Assembly (NCBI GenBank): GCA_040779345.1
Contig: JBFONU010000001.1
Location: 496,001 to 560,000, forward strand
DNA: 64,000 nucleotides
DNA from: Thalassotalea_H sp040779345
GTDB lineage: Bacteria; Pseudomonadota; Gammaproteobacteria; Enterobacterales; Alteromonadaceae
Direction of reading: 5' to 3'
Of the stretch, positions 38,573-46,193 are shown in pieces. The notes beneath the pieces were generated by a model. It saw nothing but the letters and a program-made list of their open reading frames with translations, was not told the origin of the DNA and searched no databases. The position numbers were made by a program, and so were the translations under genes. The stretch's first letter is position 1. Each line of letters begins with the position of its first letter.

Positions 38573-40005
38573 TCATTTCTTTGATTATGGCAGGGCTCAT
38601 GCTATCAGGTGGTTTAGCATGGTATATGGAGTCAAAAAAAGAAGGACAAGCAAAGTTTATCGCTTTACTAGCGACATTATTATTTGGTGTTAGCTTTATT
38701 ATCTACCTTGTGACATCTGCGGTTAGTTATAGCAATTTAATGTTGTTAGCAGATCATTCGTGGATAAGTGTTTTTAATATACGGTACATGATTGCACTAG
38801 ATAATTTAAGCAATATGCTGTTATTACTTACCTTTTTATTATCAATTGTTGCCATACTTATTTCATGGCGGGAAATTACGCATCGACAAGGTTTTTATTA
38901 TTTCAATTTACTGGCAACCATTGCTGGTATTATTGGGGTGTTTACCGCGGCCGATATGTTTCTCTTCTTCTTTTTCTGGGAAGTGATGTTACTGCCGATG
39001 ACAGCACTTATTGCTATTTGGGGACATGAAAATAGGCAGTTTGCGGCAATTAAATTTTTCATTTTTACCCAAGTCAGTAGCCTACTAATGTTGGTCGCGA
39101 TTATTTTAATGGCATATCTGCATCAGCAGCAAACAGGGCAATTGAGTTTTGCTTATCAAGACTGGTTGATGTTAGATATTCCACCCGAATATGCCTATTA
39201 TTTGATGTTAGGTTTTTTTATCGCTTTTGCCGTTAAACTGCCGTCTTTCCCTGTCCATAGCTGGTTACCTGATGCACATACTCAAGCGCCTACTGCGGGT
39301 AGTGTGTTATTAGCCGGTATATTGCTTAAAACAGGAGCTTACGGCTTAATTCGCTTTGTAATTGTACTGTTCCCACAAGCCAGTGCTGAATTTGCCCCCA
39401 TTGCTGCCGTGTTGGCTTTAGTCAGTATTTTATATGGCGCAAAAATGGCGTTTGCTCAAACAGACTTTAAACGATTAGTGGCATATAGCAGTATCAGCCA
39501 TATGGGCTTTGTGATGTTGGCGCTTTTCTCGTTTAATGCGAATGCTTTTCAAGGGGCGATAATTACTTTAGTTGCACATGGTTTAAGTAGTGCAGCCCTT
39601 TTTGCATTTGCAGGCATGATATACGCTCGTATTCATTCTCGTGATTTAAACCAAATGGGCGGCTTTTGGCGCTCATCTCCGGTGATGGGGGGATTTGCCT
39701 TGGCGTTTGCCGCTGCAGCTTTTGGTATGCCGGGCTTAGCTAATTTTATCGGTGAATTTTTAAGTTTAGTTGGTGCGTATCAAACATTCCCTACGATCAC
39801 TATACTCGCGGCTCTTGGTATTATTGGCTCTGCTATTTATGGCATGTTGCTATTTCAATCAAGCTTTCATGGACCCGTTAAACATAACTTGATTGATTTA
39901 TCCGTGCGCGAGCGATTTATCGCCATTGGACTTTTCACCTCATTATTGGTCATTGGTATGTTTCCAAACCTGATTTTACAATTTTCGTTTAACGGGGGAC
40001 TATAA
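38569..40005 (+). CDS. nuoM: NADH-quinone oxidoreductase subunit M
   Basis: 478 residues. Second antiporter-like proton pump. Motifs FFFFWEVMLLPMTALIAIW and KLPSFPVHSWLPDAHTQAP are intact. Start ATG at 38569 is an ATGA overlap with nuoL; an in-frame GTG nine bases earlier is less likely. Confidence 0.96.
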   Translation: MIISLIMAGLMLSGGLAWYMESKKEGQAKFIALLATLLFGVSFIIYLVTSAVSYSNLMLLADHSWISVFNIRYMIALDNLSNMLLLLTFLLSIVAILISWREITHRQGFYYFNLLATIAGIIGVFTAADMFLFFFFWEVMLLPMTALIAIWGHENRQFAAIKFFIFTQVSSLLMLVAIILMAYLHQQQTGQLSFAYQDWLMLDIPPEYAYYLMLGFFIAFAVKLPSFPVHSWLPDAHTQAPTAGSVLLAGILLKTGAYGLIRFVIVLFPQASAEFAPIAAVLALVSILYGAKMAFAQTDFKRLVAYSSISHMGFVMLALFSFNANAFQGAIITLVAHGLSSAALFAFAGMIYARIHSRDLNQMGGFWRSSPVMGGFALAFAAAAFGMPGLANFIGEFLSLVGAYQTFPTITILAALGIIGSAIYGMLLFQSSFHGPVKHNLIDLSVRERFIAIGLFTSLLVIGMFPNLILQFSFNGGL

Positions 40006-41450
40006 TGGACCTTCTCGCATTAAAAGCTATTACTCCTCAACTGATTATTGCTAGCGGAGTTGTTTTTGCTATGTTGCTTGTTGCTTGGCGTAGAAGCCAA
40101 CAGCTTATTGCAAATTTTACGCTAGTGGTCTTAGTGTTGGCGTTAATCGCTACAAGCAATGGTTTGGGTGTTGAAAATATCTCAGTCACCATTTTATTAG
40201 CGGTTGATGATCACAGTCGTTATGCTTTTATTTTGGTGTTGTTGGCCAGTATTTCATGCTTATATTTAAGTAAAATCATGCTCAAACAAGCCGATGATGT
40301 GCATGATGAATATTACTTATTGTTATTACTGGTTGTTTTAGGGGCGGGGGTTTTAGTTGCCAGTGCCCATTTTGCCAGTTTGTTTTTAGGTTTTGAATTA
40401 TTAAGTATTGCCCTCGTTGGCTTAGTTGGTTATTGCCGTAAAGCAGCATTTGCCGTCGAAGCTGGTTTTAAATATCTTATATTAAGTGCTAGTGCATCAA
40501 GTTTTATGTTACTCGGTATCGCTTTTATTTATGCACAAACAGGGGATTTAAGTTTTGCTACTGTGGGTAATGAAAACATAGAATTAACAAGTTCATCCTT
40601 ATTGTATCAATTAGGCTTTATTTTATTTTTTTCTGGTATCGCGTTTAAGTTATCACTCGTGCCATTTCATTTTTGGACGCCCGATGTTTATCAAGGGGCA
40701 AGCTCTCCGGTCACTTTATTACTAGCAACAGTTTCTAAATGTGCGATGTTTATCGTGTTATTAAAGTGCTGTTTTACCGCAGGCCATATCGTTTTATTAC
40801 AAAGTGATCAGCTCTTCACTTTTGTTTCATGGATCGCTATTTTGTCGATGATTATTGGTAATAGCCTCGCACTTAAACAGCAGTCAATTAAACGATTATT
40901 AGCCTATTCATCTATCGCGCATATGGGATATTTACTTATTGTGCTGCTGATCAGTGGCGATAAAACTATCGCTTTTGCTTGGCAGAGTGTGTTGTTTTAT
41001 TTAACCGCCTATCTATTGGCAAGTGTCTCGATATTTACCGTGTTAACCTTAATGGAGCGTGGACGTGACAATCAGTTTGATATCACCATTGATGACTGTC
41101 GAGGATTGTTTTGGCAACAGCCATTATTAGCAACACTATTAATATTCTCGGTATTAAGCTTTGCTGGTATTCCCTTAACGGCAGGATTTATTGGCAAGTT
41201 CTATTTACTTTCTTTTGCTGCTAATCAAGCATTATGGCCGTTATTAGCCGCACTTATTTTAGGCAGTGGTATTGCTTTAGCGTATTATTTGCCCATTATT
41301 TTTAGTTTGTTTTCTCAAGGGCAGCCGGTTCAACCGGCCAAGGCTTCGTTTAGTTTGTATGATAAAGTGTTATTGAATGTATTGATTATACTCGGCTTTT
41401 CACTCGGGCTGTTTCCTGATGTTATCGGGCAGTTACTACAGGTCATGTAA
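40005..41450 (+). CDS. nuoN: NADH-quinone oxidoreductase subunit N
   Basis: 481 residues. Third antiporter-like subunit. Motifs LFLGFELLSIALVGLVGYC and KLSLVPFHFWTPDVYQGAS are intact. One-base overlap with nuoM. Its last ten codons plus stop (from 41418) recur at 42757-42789 as the left end of a direct repeat, where they still read in frame to TAA with two amino-acid changes. Confidence 0.96.
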   Translation: MDLLALKAITPQLIIASGVVFAMLLVAWRRSQQLIANFTLVVLVLALIATSNGLGVENISVTILLAVDDHSRYAFILVLLASISCLYLSKIMLKQADDVHDEYYLLLLLVVLGAGVLVASAHFASLFLGFELLSIALVGLVGYCRKAAFAVEAGFKYLILSASASSFMLLGIAFIYAQTGDLSFATVGNENIELTSSSLLYQLGFILFFSGIAFKLSLVPFHFWTPDVYQGASSPVTLLLATVSKCAMFIVLLKCCFTAGHIVLLQSDQLFTFVSWIAILSMIIGNSLALKQQSIKRLLAYSSIAHMGYLLIVLLISGDKTIAFAWQSVLFYLTAYLLASVSIFTVLTLMERGRDNQFDITIDDCRGLFWQQPLLATLLIFSVLSFAGIPLTAGFIGKFYLLSFAANQALWPLLAALILGSGIALAYYLPIIFSLFSQGQPVQPAKASFSLYDKVLLNVLIILGFSLGLFPDVIGQLLQVM

Positions 41451-41656
41451 CCGCATTAACCTGGGCTAAACACCCAAGTAAATATTTTTTTAAACAGATA
41501 AGAGTAAATCCATGCAGCGAATAAAAAAATTATCCAATGTAATAGAGGCGTCTCATCTTTAAATATATCAACACCAAAATATAATAATGTATATCTACTG
41601 CCTAGTAGGGTAAATAGCAAAGTGAAATAAATGATCATAATTGTCCATTCCTTAGA
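41418..41656. repeat. Direct repeat, left copy (nuoN end plus small membrane gene)
   Basis: 239 bases that recur at 42757-42992 in the same orientation, about 92 percent identical by hand alignment, with one 3-base deletion in the right copy. The repeat contains the last codons of nuoN and the whole convergent small membrane-protein gene. The two copies flank one gene (41789-42688). Confidence 0.93.
41456..41638 (-). CDS. Small membrane protein of unknown function
   Basis: 60 residues from ATG at 41638, with AAGGA nine to ten bases upstream; an in-frame ATG at 41686 inside the 11-bp repeats is unlikely. Two hydrophobic segments (IIYFTLLFTLLGSRYTLLYF and LLHWIIFLFAAWIYSYLF) with a short acidic loop between, then a basic tail KKIFTWVFSPG. 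No family recognised. It converges on nuoN with a 5-base gap. A near-copy without a start codon lies at 42795-42992; most differences there keep the hydrophobic pattern, which suggests the sequence was once selected as protein. Confidence 0.6.
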   Translation of the reverse strand: MIIYFTLLFTLLGSRYTLLYFGVDIFKDETPLLHWIIFLFAAWIYSYLFKKIFTWVFSPG

Positions 41657-41671
41657 AATGCCTTGCACACA

Positions 41672-41737
41672 ACATATAGTTAACATGCAGCTAACATACA
41701 GCTAACATACAGTTAACATATAGTTAGCATACAGTTA
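41672..41737. repeat. Six direct 11-bp repeats (iteron-like) upstream of the secreted orphan gene
   Basis: Six adjacent 11-base units starting at 41672, 41683, 41694, 41705, 41716 and 41727; consensus ACATACAGTTA with one to three changes per unit. The period is about one helical turn, so a protein could bind one DNA face. They end 51 bases before the ATG of the next gene. They are absent from the right copy of the direct repeat. Confidence 0.9.
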
Positions 41738-41788
41738 ACATTCGAAATATATGATAACTATACAATATACAATATAGGACATACAAGG

Positions 41789-42688
41789 ATGAAAAAAATT
41801 GCTTTATTAATAACAGGGTTAACTTTTGCCACAATCTCTAAAGGTGATGATGTCAATATCTATTGTCACGACTTATGTGATACCAAAACTACAATAAATT
41901 CGTATTTAAAATATAGCGACAATATAAATATATCCAATGATCAAGTTTTTAATTTATTTTATCAAGATAGTATATTCGATAGTTTGTCATTTTCAGAATT
42001 TAACTATAGATATCAAAATTTAATACAAGTGGGAAATAATAGTTTTGATTTTTTAGTTGGGGATGTAGAACCAATGTACGACCAGGGGATAGATTGTCGT
42101 GCCGATCCGTTTTATACATGTGAACAGTGGTTTAAAAGCGAATTTTTGAGGCAGATATACGATGTTGAAGTGTCATTTATTGTAAGCCAAGAGTTTCTTG
42201 ATGCTAACGAAAAAAAAAGAGCAATAGCGTTAACCACTCTCACAGCGGTTCCATTTGCAAGGGCGACTCACGTTTTACTCATTGCAGCAAAAACTTTAAT
42301 ACCCGAAAGTGTGATTGTAAGTTTATCAGCTGGTGCATTTGCGATACTGATTAATGAAATAAATAAAAAATTGGCTCCCAATCTTAAAGCTGGTGATAAA
42401 CTCAGCTTTAAAGGTGGTAATGTTACCAGAACATCAATTACAGATATAGTAAAGGATGGGGATACCGGTGATTCGGCTGGCGGTGGCGGCACTACTGGCG
42501 GTGGCGGGATAAGTGGCGGCACTACTGGCGGTGGCGGGATAAGTGGCGGCTCTACTGGCGGTAGCACAGGAGGTACTGGCGGTAGTTCAGGAGGTACTGG
42601 TGGTGGTAGAAGTGGTGGATATAGTAAATGTAAAGTTACACACTACTATAATGGTAATGCTATTTTTTCTTATATGGTAAGTTGCTAA
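41789..42688 (+). CDS. Secreted six-cysteine protein with Gly-rich tail, unknown function
   Basis: 299 residues, no family recognised. A signal peptide (MKKIALLITGLTFATISKG) is followed by an AT-rich coded domain with cysteines at 26, 30, 103 and 111, a hydrophobic stretch at about 145-190 (TTLTAVPFARATHVLLIAAK and a second run ending AGAFAILIN), a Gly/Ser/Thr tract at 229-278, and a short C-terminal end with cysteines at 281 and 299. Six cysteines suggest three disulfides outside the cytoplasm. The Gly tract is encoded by GC-richer DNA with a perfect 30-bp tandem repeat. The gene sits alone between two copies of a direct repeat. A surface protein, a pore-forming effector or an adhesin are possible; nothing decides between them. 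Confidence 0.7.
   Translation: MKKIALLITGLTFATISKGDDVNIYCHDLCDTKTTINSYLKYSDNINISNDQVFNLFYQDSIFDSLSFSEFNYRYQNLIQVGNNSFDFLVGDVEPMYDQGIDCRADPFYTCEQWFKSEFLRQIYDVEVSFIVSQEFLDANEKKRAIALTTLTAVPFARATHVLLIAAKTLIPESVIVSLSAGAFAILINEINKKLAPNLKAGDKLSFKGGNVTRTSITDIVKDGDTGDSAGGGGTTGGGGISGGTTGGGGISGGSTGGSTGGTGGSSGGTGGGRSGGYSKCKVTHYYNGNAIFSYMVSC
42491..42562 (+). repeat. 30-bp tandem repeat in the Gly-rich tract
   Basis: Two identical 30-base units (42491-42520, 42521-42550) and a partial third, coding for TTGGGGISGG. Identity at the DNA level points to recent expansion or slippage, so length probably varies between strains. Confidence 0.9.
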
Positions 42689-42756
42689 TATTATCACTAT
42701 GGCGAAATACATCGATATGTTATTGATTTAACGTATCGATATTTTTGTTTTCCACA

Positions 42757-42992
42757 GATGTTATCGGGCAGTTTCTTCAGGCGATGTAAAGAAATTAACC
42801 TGGGCTAAACACCCAAGTAAATATTTTTTTAGACAGATAAGCGTAAATCCATGCAGCGATTAAAAAGATTATCCAATTTAATAGAGACATCTCATCTTTA
42901 AATATGTCAACACCAAAATATAATAATGTATATCTACTGCCTAGTAGGGTAAATAGCAAAGTGAAATAAATGATATATATCCATTCCTTAGA
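42757..42992. repeat. Direct repeat, right copy
   Basis: 236 bases matching 41418-41656. It opens with the last ten nuoN codons and TAA, still in frame (DVIGQFLQAM), then the small membrane gene without its ATG. Sequence similarity stops abruptly at CTTAGA on the right side in both copies. Confidence 0.93.
42795..42992 (-). pseudogene. Second copy of the small membrane gene, start codon lost
   Basis: Frame is open from a TAG upstream to the conserved TAA and differs from the first copy at about seven residues (DIFKDEMSLLNW for DIFKDETPLLHW, and others). The AAGGA ribosome site is kept, but a three-base deletion and substitutions remove the ATG; no ATG, GTG or TTG stands at the equivalent place. 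It is probably not translated, or only from an unusual start. Confidence 0.6.
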
Positions 42993-43208
42993 GTAGGTGA
43001 TATTTTTTACTATTATTGTATTTTTTGCAACTTGGTCAAAATGACAACTATTGTGTTTGATTGACTATGTTAATTTGTTTTTTAACAAAAAATAACTTTC
43101 CTCTAGACTTAACCTTTTGTTATTTAATATGAATTTATGTTGGCGTGAAGTTTGAATATAATCATTCAATATTAATTTTATAAAATAATAATTAAAGGGA
43201 TACACTTT
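42993..43208. other. AT-rich leader region of the solenoid lipoprotein gene
   Basis: About 215 bases without a gene, strongly AT-rich with runs of T and A. It must hold the promoter of the downstream lipoprotein gene; AAAGGGA before its ATG is the ribosome site. No clear promoter hexamer pair is claimed. Confidence 0.4.
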
Positions 43209-44033
43209 ATGAAATACGCTAAACTAATTACCGCTTTGGGTTTTACTGCCTTAATGAGTGGTTGTGTTGTTATCGCCGCTCCGTCCTCTCGTGCTGACTT
43301 TCATATCCAAAAGGAATTAACGCTTAATGCTGATGGACTGACAGCTATGGATATTGAAGCCGGTAGTGGTTCATTAATTATTCAGGGCCAAGCGGGATTA
43401 ACTGAAATTAAAGTAACAGCGGATATTTATACCAGCAAAAAGCATACTAACAATTATGAACTTTCTTTAGAAAAATCAGGAAGTACAGGTTTTCTTGTTG
43501 CTAAAACACTTAGTTCATCAGGGTTTTGGACGGGAAGTTCACCACATGTTGATATTGTCATTCATGTCCCTGAGTCAATGTCCTTAGCTGTCGATGATGG
43601 CTCGGGAGAAATAGAAATTAAAGATATAGTTGGCAAGCTTGATGTTAAGGATGGCTCTGGGGGGATCCTTATTAAAAATATTGTTGGTGATACATCGATT
43701 CAAGATGGCTCAGGAGGAATTGAGATAAGCCAAATTAACGGTATGCTTAATATTGTTGACGGCTCTGGAGGAATCGAAATTACCGATGTTGAAGGGGATT
43801 TAACTATAGATGATGGCTCCGGGACTATTTTTGCTAAAAATATTAACGGCAACGCAAAAATAAATGATGGGTCAGGTGATTTAACCGTTAAGCAAGTCAC
43901 TGGAATTGTCACCTTAGATGATGGCTCTGGTGATATCACTGTTAAAGAGGCTGGTGGTTTAAATATAGAAAATTCAGGCTCTGGTGGTTTGAATGTAAGT
44001 CATGTAAAAGGTGACTTTAAAATAGATAGTTAG
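43209..44033 (+). CDS. Lipoprotein with 18-residue DGSG solenoid repeats (DUF4097-like)
   Basis: 274 residues. Lipoprotein signal: hydrophobic stretch and lipobox LMSGC with C19. From about residue 130 the protein consists of seven consecutive 18-residue repeats, each opening DGSG and of the form DGSGxIxIxxIxGxLxIx, ending with a GSGG variant. Alternating hydrophobic residues and turn-forming DGSG suggest a right-handed beta-solenoid, as in the DUF4097 putative adhesin family. Role unknown; envelope stress or surface functions have been suggested for relatives. A perfect terminator follows. Confidence 0.8.
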   Translation: MKYAKLITALGFTALMSGCVVIAAPSSRADFHIQKELTLNADGLTAMDIEAGSGSLIIQGQAGLTEIKVTADIYTSKKHTNNYELSLEKSGSTGFLVAKTLSSSGFWTGSSPHVDIVIHVPESMSLAVDDGSGEIEIKDIVGKLDVKDGSGGILIKNIVGDTSIQDGSGGIEISQINGMLNIVDGSGGIEITDVEGDLTIDDGSGTIFAKNINGNAKINDGSGDLTVKQVTGIVTLDDGSGDITVKEAGGLNIENSGSGGLNVSHVKGDFKIDS

Positions 44034-44066
44034 CGTCAACCTTCTTTGAAGCATTTATCAAATGAT

Positions 44067-44097
44067 AAACCTCAAAATGCCTAGTTTTGAGGTTTTT
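44067..44097 (+). terminator. Rho-independent terminator after the solenoid lipoprotein
   Basis: AAACCTCAAAA (44067-44077) and TTTTGAGGTTT (44085-44095) form an 11-bp stem with a 7-base loop and end in TTTTT. Confidence 0.88.
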
Positions 44098-44120
44098 GTG
44101 TATTTAACGAGCTAATTATC

Positions 44121-44148
44121 TTGCTAATATGCTGAGTATCTGTATAAT
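44121..44148 (+). promoter_or_regulatory. Sigma-70-type promoter of the DEAD-box helicase gene
   Basis: TTGCTA at 44121-44126 and a consensus TATAAT at 44143-44148 with a 16-base spacer. Transcription from here would leave a leader of roughly 185 bases before the ATG at 44340. Confidence 0.7.
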
Positions 44149-44158
44149 GCGCGCCTCG

Positions 44159-44339
44159 ATATCAGGTCGTTGGATGTACCTGATATATTTAAAATGTGTG
44201 GGGTTATCCCAATAGACTTGCCCAGCTAGTTTCCTAACTAAGCTTTAGAATGTGCCTTGAGTCTTCCGGTGGTTTCCTCGTAATTGTACGCAGGGGTTGT
44301 TAGTTTACGACTATACCTGCCATTGAGAAGACAAAATTT
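44159..44339 (+). promoter_or_regulatory. Long structured 5' leader of the helicase mRNA
   Basis: The leader opens with a perfect 9-bp stem-loop, ATATCAGGT-N10-ACCTGATAT (44159-44186), followed by a second small hairpin around TGGGGTTATCCCAA (44199-44212). No open reading frame of note. Long structured leaders are a known feature of cold-shock mRNAs, including csdA; a thermosensing or autoregulatory role here is inference. Confidence 0.5.
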
Positions 44340-46121
44340 ATGTTAAATATTGACAATGCCTCTGTAGGCTTTGATGCCCTTGGTTTGCCTGAAAATCTAT
44401 TATCTGCCCTTAAAACACTTGGGTTTGAAACTTCTACTCCGATTCAAGCGAAAACTATTCCTCCTTTATTAGAAGGTTATGACGTATTAGGTGAAGCGCA
44501 AACAGGTACGGGTAAAACAGCCGCATTTGGTTTGCCAGCACTAGCTAAAATTGATACGTCAATTAGAAAACCACAATTGATGGTATTAGCGCCAACGCGT
44601 GAATTAGCAATGCAAGTTGCTGAAGCGATAGAGTCTTTTGCTAAAAATATTAATGGTCTTAAGGTTGCTACTTTATATGGTGGTCAATCTTATGGTCCAC
44701 AATTTCAACAATTAGAGCGTGGTGCTCAAGTGGTTGTTGGAACACCAGGTCGTTTAATGGATCACTTACGTCGTAAGAGCCTTAAATTAGACCAACTAAA
44801 AGTATGTGTACTTGATGAAGCTGATGAAATGTTAAACATGGGCTTTTTAGAAGACATTACTTGGACGCTTGATCATGTGCCAGATAACACGCAAATGTGT
44901 TTGTTCTCGGCAACTATGCCTGCTGGAATTCGTAAAATTGCGAACCGTTTCTTAAAAGATCCTGTGCATGTAAAAATTGCAGCGGTTAAGAAAGAGAAAG
45001 CAAATATTACCCAATACGCATGGAAAGTAAGTGGTATTCAAAAAATTACTGCATTAACGCGTATTGCTGAAATCGTAGATTATGATGCGATGATTATTTT
45101 TGTTCGTACTCGTAATGATACTGTTGATGTTGCTGAAAAATTAGAGCGTGCTGGTTACCCTGCATTAGCGTTAAATGGTGATATGAACCAACAACAACGT
45201 GAACGCACTATCGACCAATTAAAATCAGGTGGTTCGTCTATTTTAGTGGCAACGGATGTTGTGGCGCGTGGTTTAGATATTCCTCGTATCTCTTTAGTGA
45301 TTAACTACGATTTACCAAGTGATAATGAATCATACGTTCATCGTATTGGTCGTACAGGTCGTGCTGGCCGTGAAGGGACTTCAATTTCATTTGTTCGTCC
45401 TCGTGAAATGTATTCACTACGTCACTATGAGCGGTTAACTTCTGGTGTCGTTAAGTCTTACGATTTACCGAATATTCAAGAAATTGGTAAAAAGCGTATT
45501 GAGAAAACACGTACCGAAATGGCGGAAATTATTGCTGAAAAAGATTTAACAGCGATGCGTGAAATTATTGAAGGGATGGCTGCAGAATCAGAACTTTCGA
45601 TGACTGATTTAGCCGCTGCTTTATTGTTCCAGAAACAATTAAAACAGCCGTTACAACCAAAAGAAGATCCTAAACCTCGTCGTGATGCTAGACCAGACAA
45701 TCGTAACGATAGAGACGGTCGTGGTCGTAATGATTCTCGTCGTGATGCACGTGGTGAAGGTCGTGGCAGAGATAATCGAGCAGAACGTGCTCCTCGTAAA
45801 GCGAAAGAAGTGCGTAATGACGTAGACTGGCAGACTTATCGCCTAGAAGTTGGTAAAGAACATGGTGCTAAGCCTGGTGATATCGTTGGCGCTATCGCGA
45901 ATGAAATATCACTTGATAGTAGCTACATCGGTCAAATTAACTTACATGAACGTCACACGTTTGTGCAGTTGCCAAAAGGTATGCCAGACAAATCGTTCAA
46001 GCAGTTAAAGAATGTACGTATTCGTCGTCAGGCATTAGAAATTTCGGTTTCTGATACCGTAGTAGCAAAAGATCGTCCACGTCGTTCAGAGCGTAATGAT
46101 CGCCCAAGACGTGCAAACTAG
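44340..46121 (+). CDS. deaD: DEAD-box ATP-dependent RNA helicase (CsdA/DeaD)
   Basis: 593 residues. All helicase motifs are present: AQTGTGKT, PTRELA, TPGR, DEAD (VLDEADEMLNMGF), SAT, ARGLD and HRIGRTGRAGREG. A dimerisation-like helical region follows, then an Arg/Asp/Gly-rich linker (about 440-495) and a C-terminal DbpA-type RNA-binding domain. This layout and length match DeaD/CsdA, which unwinds RNA in ribosome assembly and decay at low temperature. Single gene with its own promoter, long leader and terminator. Confidence 0.95.
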   Translation: MLNIDNASVGFDALGLPENLLSALKTLGFETSTPIQAKTIPPLLEGYDVLGEAQTGTGKTAAFGLPALAKIDTSIRKPQLMVLAPTRELAMQVAEAIESFAKNINGLKVATLYGGQSYGPQFQQLERGAQVVVGTPGRLMDHLRRKSLKLDQLKVCVLDEADEMLNMGFLEDITWTLDHVPDNTQMCLFSATMPAGIRKIANRFLKDPVHVKIAAVKKEKANITQYAWKVSGIQKITALTRIAEIVDYDAMIIFVRTRNDTVDVAEKLERAGYPALALNGDMNQQQRERTIDQLKSGGSSILVATDVVARGLDIPRISLVINYDLPSDNESYVHRIGRTGRAGREGTSISFVRPREMYSLRHYERLTSGVVKSYDLPNIQEIGKKRIEKTRTEMAEIIAEKDLTAMREIIEGMAAESELSMTDLAAALLFQKQLKQPLQPKEDPKPRRDARPDNRNDRDGRGRNDSRRDARGEGRGRDNRAERAPRKAKEVRNDVDWQTYRLEVGKEHGAKPGDIVGAIANEISLDSSYIGQINLHERHTFVQLPKGMPDKSFKQLKNVRIRRQALEISVSDTVVAKDRPRRSERNDRPRRAN

Positions 46122-46139
46122 TTTTTAGTTATTCAAAGC

Positions 46140-46170
46140 AAAAGGCGAGTCAATTGACTCGCCTTTTTGT
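46140..46170. terminator. Bidirectional terminator between deaD and M20 peptidase
   Basis: AAAAGGCGAGTCAATTGACT and its mirror half form a continuous perfect palindrome (46140-46168) with T-runs on both strands. It serves deaD and the convergent peptidase gene. Confidence 0.88.
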
Positions 46171-46193
46171 TTTCTGGAATAAACAAAACGAAT

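Noticed and set aside
41638..41686. Longer form of the small membrane protein starting inside the 11-bp repeats
   Set aside because: The internal ATG at 41638 has a good AAGGA site and the extension is made of repeat sequence.
42491..42562. Possible CRISPR-like repeats
   Set aside because: The units are adjacent without spacers and lie in a coding frame; no cas genes are present.
42268..42567. Proline-rich open frame on the minus strand (99 codons)
   Set aside because: It is the mirror of the Gly-rich tract of the secreted gene; composition follows from the repeat and there is no ribosome site.
41418..42992. Insertion sequence or transposon
   Set aside because: No transposase, no terminal inverted repeats and no short target duplication; the flanks are long, diverged direct repeats with host gene content.
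43700..43939. Minus-strand frame with repeated PEPS motifs
   Set aside because: Antisense shadow of the DGSG repeats in the solenoid lipoprotein.
43590..44030. DGSG repeats as RTX calcium-binding nonapeptides
   Set aside because: RTX motifs repeat every nine residues as GGxGxDxxx; here the period is 18 with a different pattern, and no type I secretion signal is seen.
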